From the NCBI GenBank assembly GCA_902802815.1, contig CADCNQ010000008.1, positions 55,112-119,111 of the forward strand: a stretch of DNA of 64,000 nucleotides, given 5' to 3'. Shown here in pieces: positions 24,738 through 32,681 of this stretch. The stretch comes from an uncultured Bacteroidales bacterium (lineage in GTDB: Bacteria > Bacteroidota > Bacteroidia > Bacteroidales > Bacteroidaceae). The notes under the pieces are model-generated. The model saw only the letters and a list, made by a program, of their open reading frames with translations, was not told where the DNA came from and searched no databases. The first letter of the stretch is position 1. Each line of letters opens with the position of its first letter. Position numbers and translations under genes: made by a program.

Positions 24738-26436
24738 TTACACATGTTTTTATGAAATCCATGAAAAGCGGGTGCGGACGCAGCACTGTGGATGAATACT
24801 CCGGGTGGAACTGCGTGCCGATATACCACTTCAGGGCAGGTATCTCGACTATTTCCACGAGGTCGGCGGCAGGGTTTATGCCGACGCATTTCATACCATT
24901 TGCCTCGTACTGCTCCTTGTATCTGTTGTTGAACTCGTAGCGGTGGCGGTGTCTCTCCCTGATAAGCGTCTCCCCTCCGTAGGCATCGAATGAGCGGCTG
25001 CCCGGCACGAGTTCGCACTCGTAGGCTCCCAGTCGCATCGTACCGCCCATATCGGTGACGCTCTTCTGCTCTTCCATCATGTCGATGACATAAATCTTGT
25101 CAACCTGTTCACTTGTCAACTTGTCAACTTTTGAAAATTCCGCACTGTCGGCATCCTTGTATCCCAGCACGTTGCGGGCGAACTCTATCACCATCATCTG
25201 CATTCCCAGACAGATGCCGAACGTCGGTATGTCGTGGGTGCGGGTGTATTCCGCTGCGATGATTTTCCCTTCGATGCCCCGCCGGCCAAACCCCGGACAG
25301 ATTACCACACCGGCCATTCCTCTGAGTTTCTCCGCAATATTTCCCGTGGTAATCTCTTCGCTGTTGATGAAGAGGATACGGGTCTTCACGTCATTGTAGA
25401 TGCCGGCCAGATTCAGACTCTCGCGTATACTCTTGTAGGCATCCTGCAGGTCGTATTTGCCCACCAGTGCCACGTTTATCTCGCGGGTGGCATTCCGCTG
25501 TTTGTTGAGGAAACTGTTCCAGGGTATCATAGCCGGTGTCTCACCCACGGGTATGCCTGTCTTGCGCAGTATTGCGGCATCGAGTCCCTGTCGTTGCATC
25601 CTTACGGGCACTTCGTAGATACTGGGCACGTCCTCGCTCTGCACCACACACTCCAAATCCACATTACAGAAAGAAGCCACCTTCAGACGCATAGAGTCAT
25701 CCAGGTGGCGTTCCGTACGCAGCACCAGTATGTCGGGCTGGATGCCCATTCCCTGCAGTTCCTTCACAGAGTGCTGTGTGGGTTTTGTCTTCAGTTCGTC
25801 GGCAGCCTTCAGATACGGCACGTAAGTCAGGTGCACGCACACGGCGCTGCGTCCCAGTTGCCACCGCAGCTGTCGTATTGCTTCCATAAACGGTGCGCTC
25901 TCTATGTCGCCTATCGTGCCGCCTACTTCCGTTATGACGAAATCATATTCAGTTAACGAGTTAACGAGTTGACGAGTTGACGAGTTGTTACCTTTGCCAT
26001 TGACATCCGACTTGTCAACTTGTTCACTTGTCAACTTGTCAACTCCAAAGTGAAGCATTCTGCGTTTTATCTCATCCGTGATGTGCGGCACCACCTGGAT
26101 GGTCTTGCCCAAATAGTCGCCGTGGCGCTCGCGGTCTATCACGGTCTTGTAGATGCGTCCTGTGGTCACGGAGTTGTGGCGTGTGGTGCGAATACCGGTG
26201 AACCGTTCGTAGTGCCCCAGGTCGAGGTCGGTCTCCATACCGTCTTCTGTGACATAGCATTCGCCGTGCTCGTACGGATTCAGTGTGCCGGGGTCTATGT
26301 TGATATAGGGGTCGAACTTCTGTATGGTCACCTTGTAGCCGCGTGCCTGCAGCAGTTTGCCTATGCTTGCGGAGATGATACCTTTACCCAACGAGGAGAC
26401 CACGCCGCCTGTGACGAAGATGTATTTTGTATCCAT
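24718..26436 (-). CDS. pyrG: CTP synthase with two in-frame repeat insertions
   Basis: A 572-residue protein from the ATG at 26436; an in-frame ATG at 26457 lies closer to the promoter and is less typical. The start KYIFVTGGVVSSLGKGIISA is the ATP-binding loop. FDPYINIDPGTLNPYEHGE is the synthetase signature. The C-terminal class I amidotransferase has GICLGMQ with the nucleophile Cys and FHPEYSS. Residues ~131-162 (DNA 25952-26045) and ~435-447 (DNA 25096-25132) are repeat-encoded insertions reading DKLTSEQVDK and SSTRQLVN. They sit just before the VITEVGGTIGDIES strand and in the amidotransferase domain. It heads the pyrG-purF-asnB-carAB operon. Confidence 0.95.
   Translation of the reverse strand: MDTKYIFVTGGVVSSLGKGIISASIGKLLQARGYKVTIQKFDPYINIDPGTLNPYEHGECYVTEDGMETDLDLGHYERFTGIRTTRHNSVTTGRIYKTVIDRERHGDYLGKTIQVVPHITDEIKRRMLHFGVDKLTSEQVDKSDVNGKGNNSSTRQLVNSLTEYDFVITEVGGTIGDIESAPFMEAIRQLRWQLGRSAVCVHLTYVPYLKAADELKTKPTQHSVKELQGMGIQPDILVLRTERHLDDSMRLKVASFCNVDLECVVQSEDVPSIYEVPVRMQRQGLDAAILRKTGIPVGETPAMIPWNSFLNKQRNATREINVALVGKYDLQDAYKSIRESLNLAGIYNDVKTRILFINSEEITTGNIAEKLRGMAGVVICPGFGRRGIEGKIIAAEYTRTHDIPTFGICLGMQMMVIEFARNVLGYKDADSAEFSKVDKLTSEQVDKIYVIDMMEEQKSVTDMGGTMRLGAYECELVPGSRSFDAYGGETLIRERHRHRYEFNNRYKEQYEANGMKCVGINPAADLVEIVEIPALKWYIGTQFHPEYSSTVLRPHPLFMDFIKTCVNGTVEA
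25096..25132 (-). repeat. GTTGACAAGT repeat in pyrG (second site)
   Basis: The coding strand reads KVDKLTSEQVDK. It is nearly the same peptide as the first pyrG site and the CarA-CarB linker, in the single open frame of this orientation. Confidence 0.85.
25952..26045 (-). repeat. Composite repeat in pyrG (first site), both orientations
   Basis: On the coding strand a GTTGACAAGT array (VDKLTSEQVDK) is followed by about 17 nt of spacer and then the reverse-oriented ACTCGTCAACTCGT array ([11 protein letters not shown]). This makes an imperfect inverted repeat of over 90 nt inside a conserved enzyme gene. Confidence 0.85.
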
Positions 26437-26470
26437 TTCCTTGCCTCGAATTGTCATTTTGTTTCAAATT

Positions 26471-26641
26471 CGCTGCAAAGGTATGACATTTTGCTAAATT
26501 ATACAAAATATTTCCGACAAAAAGAAAATAAAATGCCGTTTTTGTTGATATATTTCAACTTTCTGTGCCTTTCTCCCGTCATTTTGTTCTGTCACCTGCC
26601 AATATATTCCGACGGTTTGCAACCGAACTCCTTCTGGAAAC
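26471..26641 (-). repeat. Duplicated segment copy 1: regulator 3' end plus pyrG promoter
   Basis: About 170 nt matching 32502-32672 with only scattered differences. It spans the last codons of the regulator gene (PSEYIGR and stop), an AT-rich spacer and the complete pyrG promoter. Confidence 0.85.
26476..26507 (-). promoter_or_regulatory. pyrG-purF-asnB-carAB operon promoter
   Basis: On the minus strand, TTTG (26504-26507) and TACCTTTG (26476-26483) are spaced by 20 nt. This is the canonical Bacteroidota promoter, about 40 nt before the pyrG ATG. Confidence 0.8.
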
Positions 26642-28559
26642 ATTTGCTGAAATAACTGGTGGAGCAGAAACCGGAGCGTTCAGCAACGTCGGTGACGGTC
26701 ATATCGCCGCTCTGCAGCATCTCGGCAGCACGGTGCAGACGTATGCTGCGGATAAAGGCCACCGGCGACTGCTGCATCATGAGAGTGAGCTTCTTGTATA
26801 GCCCCGTACGCTCCATACACAAATCTGCCGCCAGGTGTTTCACACCATATTGCGGAGATGAGAGGTGCTGCTCTACAAGTTGTGTGGCACGTGCCATGAA
26901 TTCCTTGTCCTGGGCAGAGGGCTCCGATTCAGTTTCCTGATCCTGCGCTGTAGGTTCGTTGAGCACAATGGCAGCCTCGGAGTGCTCGTTGCGGTTGACT
27001 TGCTCGATGAGATTCTGTATCTGTAGGAGCAACATCGCTTCGCGGCTGCGACGCTGCAACAGGTGACGGTAGATGCGGAACGACAGCAAAACGACCAGGA
27101 TTATCAGCAGTGCATATAAGGCGTAAGCCGTCGGTGTCTGCCACCACGGATGCTCCACTGTAAGTCTGATACGGCGCACGTTAGCCTCATTCCAGTGTGT
27201 TGGGTTGGTGGAAGCCATCACTTCCAGTGTGTAGTCGCCGGGCGAGAGGGCCACCAGCGGCAGGTAAAGGATGCCGTTGTCGTCAACCATGCGTCTTACA
27301 GAGTCTGCAGATAGAGTGTACCACTCGTCATCGGCACCCAGGAGACGGTAGCGGTAGCAGGTACTGCGGGGACGCACGTAGTTCATCGTACAGAACTGGA
27401 ACGCGAGCGAGTTCTGGTTATGCTTCAGCGTAATCTGCTGGACATAGGGAGGTGTCACATCTATAAGGCAGCGCCCGTCGTATTCTGTACCGACGTGCAG
27501 CGGGTGTCCGTTGAGGTAGATGGTGGTCAGGATGGGATATACATCGATGTCAATGGGTTTCGTGTCGAAAAGACCGCTGTGGGGCGAAGTGTAGAGCAGA
27601 CCGTTTTCATATGTGCCCAGCCAGATACCGCCTTCACGGTCGGGACACACGGTGTTGATTCCCGTGGAGAGTATTGTGCCGTCGGGGAGATGCAGGTTGC
27701 GAAACTCTTCCCTTTCCCCCGTGGCGGGATTAATGCGCAGATAGCCGGAGGGCGTTGTGAGATAGAGAATGCCGGTGGGTGTCTGTGTCAGTGTGTGCAG
27801 GTAGGTGTCGCGATGGAGCATCTGTGTCCACACGCGCTTTTCTGTGTCGAAGGAAAGCAGCAATGCACAGCCCGCTCCGTTGCGCACCTGATAGAGAAAT
27901 CCGTCGCATCCCGCAACGACGAGCGACGTCCTGTCGTATTTTGCTGCGGTCCCGGCATCGTAGGCCTCCGCACGGAAATCCACACTCCCGTCAGGGCGAT
28001 AGGCAATGAGCGTGCCGGAGGAGAAGAACACCATCGTCTCCCCGCTGTAGCAGATAAGGTCCTGCATGCTACCGGCATCCCGGGGCAAAACTATGGTGTC
28101 GCCGACGGCTTCGCGCAGCAGCAGGGAATCCTTCAGGAAATAACGGTTGCCGCGCCCGTCGATGAAAAAGTCGCTGTAGTCCCAAGGCTCTGTCACCTGC
28201 TGCATTGTGCGCAAATCAAAGCAGTAGATGCGCCCGTGCTGCTTTATCCACAGACGGTCGCTGACGTCGGCAAACAGATGCGTTGCACCATCGTAAGCCG
28301 GTATTGGCATCCATGCCTCGTGGTTGATGTGAATATTGTCGAAACCGTGTCCGTTGTACACATCCACCGTATTGGGGGTCACCGCCACCATCCTGCCGTC
28401 GAAAAGCTGTAGTGTGGACAGTATACGGTTGTCGCCAAGTCCGTTCTGCATGTTGAGCGTGTAGAAATACGGCATTTCCCCTGTTCCCCACATCGCGGAG
28501 ACGCAGGAAAAGAGGGAAACGACAACGCTCAGATGCCGCAGAAACCTATGGACATGCAT
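26592..28559 (-). CDS. Membrane sensor with AraC-type HTH, no histidine kinase
   Basis: A 655-residue protein. A signal-like N-terminus is followed by beta-propeller repeats (e.g. GDNRILSTLQLFDGRMVAV), a triple-tyrosine-type domain (YRYRLLGADDEWYTL; PGDYTLEVMA), one membrane helix near residues 475-495, a short linker, and a C-terminal AraC HTH (VTDVAERSGFCSTSYFSKCF, then PSEYIGR). It looks like a Bacteroides hybrid two-component sensor with the kinase, phosphoacceptor and receiver domains missing, so it would sense a periplasmic glycan and act on DNA directly. It begins 3 nt after the GH31 stop, so it is co-transcribed with that enzyme and probably controls it. Confidence 0.85.
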   Translation of the reverse strand: MHVHRFLRHLSVVVSLFSCVSAMWGTGEMPYFYTLNMQNGLGDNRILSTLQLFDGRMVAVTPNTVDVYNGHGFDNIHINHEAWMPIPAYDGATHLFADVSDRLWIKQHGRIYCFDLRTMQQVTEPWDYSDFFIDGRGNRYFLKDSLLLREAVGDTIVLPRDAGSMQDLICYSGETMVFFSSGTLIAYRPDGSVDFRAEAYDAGTAAKYDRTSLVVAGCDGFLYQVRNGAGCALLLSFDTEKRVWTQMLHRDTYLHTLTQTPTGILYLTTPSGYLRINPATGEREEFRNLHLPDGTILSTGINTVCPDREGGIWLGTYENGLLYTSPHSGLFDTKPIDIDVYPILTTIYLNGHPLHVGTEYDGRCLIDVTPPYVQQITLKHNQNSLAFQFCTMNYVRPRSTCYRYRLLGADDEWYTLSADSVRRMVDDNGILYLPLVALSPGDYTLEVMASTNPTHWNEANVRRIRLTVEHPWWQTPTAYALYALLIILVVLLSFRIYRHLLQRRSREAMLLLQIQNLIEQVNRNEHSEAAIVLNEPTAQDQETESEPSAQDKEFMARATQLVEQHLSSPQYGVKHLAADLCMERTGLYKKLTLMMQQSPVAFIRSIRLHRAAEMLQSGDMTVTDVAERSGFCSTSYFSKCFQKEFGCKPSEYIGR

Positions 28560-28562
28560 CGT

Positions 28563-31500
28563 TTATTCCAGTCTCAGTCCGCTTGTGTTATACATTAAAC
28601 CGTTGTGTCTTACTACAATCTTTCCTCCGATGAGAAACAGTCCGTCACTCAGTGAACGCCGTCCGGCTGTCGCCATGCTGTTCACACCGGTGGGGGTGCT
28701 GCTCTTCAGGAGGGTCAGACGGAAGTTGTCTATCTTGAACCACGTCTCGGCAGGGGCTCCTTCTGTGGATACACCGATGGATACGGGTGTATTGTCGGCC
28801 GTCTGCTCGAAGTCCACGCTGATGGTTTGCATGGGATATGTGTCACCCTCTCCGGCCGTGCTAAGCTGGTCGGCGAAATAGCCCTTGTTGTCTCCGGCAA
28901 AGATATGTTGCGTACCCAGACGCACTGCATTGCTGCGGTTGCTCGCCTGCATGTCCACGGAGAGACGATAGCGGCCCTTGGGCAGGGTGCTTATCGTCTG
29001 CGAGATGACAGGACGGAGCGTGCTGCTTCCGTCCCATACACCGAAGATGAAACGGCCGTCGGTGGCAACAGGGTCGCCGTTGCCGCCACCGTTGTTGACA
29101 CCCCACCACGTGGTCGTGCTGTTCACAGTCCAGCCCGTGGGTGCTACCTTATTGAGGGTGCTGCCGTTGGCCTCGAAACTGGGATTCACGATGAGGGCGG
29201 TCTTGTCCTCACACTGCTCCTCGGGTTCGATGGTTGCCTCCAGAACCACCACACGGGGTTCACCGTCGTAAACGACCACCTTGTCAAACTCCTCTGTCTC
29301 CTTGTCGCCGATACCCTTCGTTGAGGACACTCTTACGATGCGGAATGTGCGCTGCTGGAGCATGCCGTTGAACTGTCCCTCGCGGCGTCCGATGGTGAGC
29401 GTCTGCTGCTCTTCGTCCCACGTGAAGGGGATTTCCGAACATGCACCGCTCTTGTAGCCATAGCCGTCGAGTTCGTCCTCATAGAGCGTGAAGTGTCCGT
29501 CGGCGCCGGCATAGACACGTATCTCCAGTTCGTCCCATTTCTTCTCGCTGCTGTATTGCACCTCCGGACCGAAGGGCAGTATGGTGCCGGCGGGAATGTA
29601 GAGAGGCATTATGTCCTGAGGTGTCTGGCGGAAGATGCTCTTGCCGCCTTCTGCGATGCGTCCCGTCCAGAAGTCGTACCACATGTTGCCGGCGGGCAGA
29701 TAGACGTCGCGGCCTGCAGCTCCGTTGGTGACCACTGGAGCCACGAGGAAGGAACGGCCCATCATATACTGGTCATTCACATCTGCACAGCGGGCGTCGT
29801 CTTCGTAGGCCACCGGCATCGACCTCATGAAGGTCTCGTCGTTTGCCACCACCTGGCGGGCGGTGCTGTACAGATAGGGAAGAAGGCGGTAGCGCAGACG
29901 TATGTAGCGCAGTATGTTGTTATAATCGCCGCGTGAGTCGTTCTCGCTGCCAAACTGCCATATCTCTCTCGGGGTCTGGTCGCCGTGGAAACGCATCATG
30001 GGGCAGAAGCACGAAAACTGTGTCCAGCGTGTATAGAGGGCACGCCAGTCGGCATTGTTCACGCCGCCGCTGTAGTTTCCGATGAAGAATGCACCCGTGT
30101 CGCTGTTCCAGTAGGGGATGCCCGATACGGACAGATTACATGCTGCGGGAATCTGGGCGGCAAGCGTCTCCCAGCTGGACGTGATGTCGGCACTCCACAC
30201 GAAGGCACCCGTGCGCTGCATTCCGGCAAAGGCTGAACGGGTGAGGATGCTCACACGCTTGTCGCGGAGACCTTCCTCTGCCATGTGGTTGTCATATACG
30301 CCTTCCACATGACACAGGGGGAATGCGTTGCGCACTGAACGGAACGTGCGCCCGTCGAGACCTGTCACGTAGTCGTAGTCGGTGGTCTTGTTGCTGAAGT
30401 CATCGGGTTCGGAGGAGTCGAGCCACAGAGCGTCGATACCTTTGCTCATCAGACCGTTGTAGAGATAGTTCCAGTATCTGGCGCGTGTCGCTGCGTCGTA
30501 CACATCATAGGGACGTGTGGCGACATTGGTGGGATAGCTTTGTATGGGAATCAGGCGTCCTGCGGCCATGAATTCGGAGTATTGCTGTGCGGCCGGACCG
30601 AAATCGGGCCATACGGATATCATCAGTTTGGCGTTCATGCCGTGCACTTCGTCAATCATGCGCTGATAGTCGCTGTAGTTGGGATTGAGAAACTCCATGG
30701 CATTCCAGTGGTTGTCATCGCCCCAGTACTGCCAGTCCTGCACCACACAGTCCAGAGGCACACCGAGTGTGCGGTAGCGGTTCACTACATCTATCACCTC
30801 CTGCACGCTCTGGTAGCGCTGCTTGCTCTGGTAGAGACCGAAATTCCACAGCGGAGGCAGCTGTGTCCCGCCCGTAAGGCGACGCAGCGAACGGAGCACA
30901 CCGTCGGAATTGCTGCCTGACAGTATGTAGTAGTCGATAGCCTGTCCGGTGGAGACGAACGACATTCCGCTCTCGTCATCCGAGAAGTCGGTAGGGGAAT
31001 AGTTGTCCCAGTAGATGGCATAGCGCTTGGAAGAGTAGAGATACGGGATGTATATACTGCGGTTGTCCTGTATCATCCTGGTGGACAGACCGCGGGCTGA
31101 AAGCCGGCCGTTCTGCAACTGGCCGAAACCGTACATCTGTTCCCCTTCCTCCAGACGGAACACCTGCTTCAGCTGGTAGGCTGCGTTGGGTCCGTCGGCC
31201 TTTTCCGTGAGGTCGGCCTTTATCTCACTGATGAGACTCTCGCCGTTGTGGCGCAGCACGCTCACAAGGGCTTCCGCGAGATTGTATTCCACGCGTACCT
31301 TTTCTGTGGCGAGATACACTATGCCGCCTGTTTCACCTTTGGTTACGGGCTGAACTGCTTCAGGTGCCGCCGTGATGACAAGACTCTTTTCCACGCGGCT
31401 CTCATCACCTATATACTTGGTAACTCTCACCGTGCTGTCGTTGATGAAGCGCACCCGCACGTTAAGTTCGTCCCAGTGGGCAAGCAGACCGTCGTCGGTA

Positions 31501-32342
31501 AACTCCCAGCTGACGGTGCGGCTCTCTGCATAATACGTGGAAATGGCCTCCTGCAGTGTTGCGATGTTGTCGGGCACAGTTGCGTAGTTGTCGTTGTTGA
31601 TAGCGTCACGCACGTCCTTTGCCGCATTGATGGCTGTCTGCAGTGCAGCCTTGGCCTCTGCGGGAGCCTGACGGCTGATGAGCAGGGCCTCAGCTTCGTC
31701 GATGACGGCTGTGAGCCGGGTGCGCATCTGTTCTGCCAGAGCTTCATCGGTGATTCCGAGGGCCGACATCAGGAAACGGTAATCTATGGCGATGTCGAGG
31801 TCGCTGTAATAGTTCACGTCATGCACGGTGCCACCGCTACTGCTGGCAGCTGTCATTCCCATGGCCATGATGATGCCGCGGCCGTTGTCGGTCTGCACCA
31901 TTTTCTCGCTTTCCGGGTCAAACCACGAAAAGAGGGCGTTACCGTTTGTCATGTTCCAGATGAAATATGTCTGGCCTCCGTTGCTCACGACATGGTCGGG
32001 AGCCACCTGCGAACTGTTGTTGGTGCCGCCGCTCCACCATAGATATGTGTCGGTGGAACCGGTCTTTAAGTTACTTCCTTTCACCACAAACCATCGGTCG
32101 GCACCCGTGACGTAGTACTTTCCGTTGGAGGCACTGCCCATCATGAATGCCACATTGTTCTGACCGGTGGCATGGATGGTGAAACTCTCATCTGTGTAGG
32201 AAAAACGGTCCTGTGGAGCACGGCTGTTGTCTGTGGAGACATAGTCTGTCGGGACAAATGTGTAGCGCACTGCCTGAGCGACGGCCTGACTGAGACCGCT
32301 TATCCATAGCATCAATACAAGGAAAAGTGTGTTATTTTTCAT
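28563..32342 (-). CDS. Secreted GH31 family glycosidase with C-terminal carbohydrate-binding region
   Basis: A 1259-residue protein with a signal peptide ending AVAQA. Residues ~330-1010 form the GH31 region: QMYGFGQLQNGRL, DCVVQDWQYWGDD, and DALWLDSSEPDD with the nucleophile at Asp642. The likely acid/base is Asp719 in FVWSADITSSW. WLDSSEPD and the overall layout favour an alpha-xylosidase or alpha-glucosidase. A galactose-binding-like domain follows (NPSFEANGSTLNK to WFKIDNFRLTLL). The end (GLFLIGGKIVVRHNGLMYN) resembles a C-terminal motif common in Prevotella secreted proteins. A helical region (residues ~200-270) precedes the catalytic part. It acts outside or in the periplasm on plant or host glycan side chains; the exact linkage is unknown. 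Confidence 0.88.
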   Translation of the reverse strand: MKNNTLFLVLMLWISGLSQAVAQAVRYTFVPTDYVSTDNSRAPQDRFSYTDESFTIHATGQNNVAFMMGSASNGKYYVTGADRWFVVKGSNLKTGSTDTYLWWSGGTNNSSQVAPDHVVSNGGQTYFIWNMTNGNALFSWFDPESEKMVQTDNGRGIIMAMGMTAASSSGGTVHDVNYYSDLDIAIDYRFLMSALGITDEALAEQMRTRLTAVIDEAEALLISRQAPAEAKAALQTAINAAKDVRDAINNDNYATVPDNIATLQEAISTYYAESRTVSWEFTDDGLLAHWDELNVRVRFINDSTVRVTKYIGDESRVEKSLVITAAPEAVQPVTKGETGGIVYLATEKVRVEYNLAEALVSVLRHNGESLISEIKADLTEKADGPNAAYQLKQVFRLEEGEQMYGFGQLQNGRLSARGLSTRMIQDNRSIYIPYLYSSKRYAIYWDNYSPTDFSDDESGMSFVSTGQAIDYYILSGSNSDGVLRSLRRLTGGTQLPPLWNFGLYQSKQRYQSVQEVIDVVNRYRTLGVPLDCVVQDWQYWGDDNHWNAMEFLNPNYSDYQRMIDEVHGMNAKLMISVWPDFGPAAQQYSEFMAAGRLIPIQSYPTNVATRPYDVYDAATRARYWNYLYNGLMSKGIDALWLDSSEPDDFSNKTTDYDYVTGLDGRTFRSVRNAFPLCHVEGVYDNHMAEEGLRDKRVSILTRSAFAGMQRTGAFVWSADITSSWETLAAQIPAACNLSVSGIPYWNSDTGAFFIGNYSGGVNNADWRALYTRWTQFSCFCPMMRFHGDQTPREIWQFGSENDSRGDYNNILRYIRLRYRLLPYLYSTARQVVANDETFMRSMPVAYEDDARCADVNDQYMMGRSFLVAPVVTNGAAGRDVYLPAGNMWYDFWTGRIAEGGKSIFRQTPQDIMPLYIPAGTILPFGPEVQYSSEKKWDELEIRVYAGADGHFTLYEDELDGYGYKSGACSEIPFTWDEEQQTLTIGRREGQFNGMLQQRTFRIVRVSSTKGIGDKETEEFDKVVVYDGEPRVVVLEATIEPEEQCEDKTALIVNPSFEANGSTLNKVAPTGWTVNSTTTWWGVNNGGGNGDPVATDGRFIFGVWDGSSTLRPVISQTISTLPKGRYRLSVDMQASNRSNAVRLGTQHIFAGDNKGYFADQLSTAGEGDTYPMQTISVDFEQTADNTPVSIGVSTEGAPAETWFKIDNFRLTLLKSSTPTGVNSMATAGRRSLSDGLFLIGGKIVVRHNGLMYNTSGLRLE

Positions 32343-32501
32343 AGCTTTTTAGGATAAAAATTTTAAATGACAATGCAAAGGTCCGTATTTTTGCTGATTC
32401 TATCGTAAAACAAATGTTGATTCAGACACCACAAATGAAGATTTCACGCGATTCGTCACATGCATGTTGAAATGGCAGCCGTATTTCCGTTTGATTATTC
32501 C

Positions 32502-32672
32502 TGCTGCAAAGGTATGGCATTTTGCTAAATTATACAAAACATTTCCGACAAAAAGCAAACAAAATGCCGTTTTTGTTGATAGGCTTCAACTTTCAGTGTC
32601 TTTCGCCCGTCATTTTGTCCTGTCACCTGCCGATATATTCCGACGGTTTGAAGGTGAACTTTTTCCGGCAGC
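32502..32672 (-). repeat. Duplicated segment copy 2: regulator remnant plus promoter upstream of GH31
   Basis: It matches 26471-26641 almost throughout. The coding part ends in PSEYIGR and a stop like the intact regulator, but the upstream part of that gene is absent; the neighbouring regulator (32682-35075) has an unrelated C-terminus. This is the footprint of a former duplication. Confidence 0.85.
32507..32538 (-). promoter_or_regulatory. Promoter of the GH31-regulator transcript
   Basis: On the minus strand, TTTG (32535-32538) and TACCTTTG (32507-32514) are 20 nt apart. It is a near copy of the pyrG promoter. The implied 5' leader to the GH31 start is about 160 nt. Confidence 0.75.
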
Positions 32673-32681
32673 ATATTGATT

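Larger units (their letters stand above)
32343..32681 (-). other. GH31 promoter region with remnant of a third regulator
   Basis: These 339 nt contain a canonical minus-strand promoter (32507-32538), a second weaker CCTTTG box near 32372-32382, and an orphan 3' fragment of an AraC-type regulator (about 32634-32680) encoding FRKKFTFKPSEYIGR and a stop. No complete gene is present. Confidence 0.75.

Noticed and set aside
20054..26045. Arrays of GTTGACAAGT units considered as CRISPR-like
   Set aside because: Units are short, contiguous and degenerate, with no unique spacers and no cas genes.
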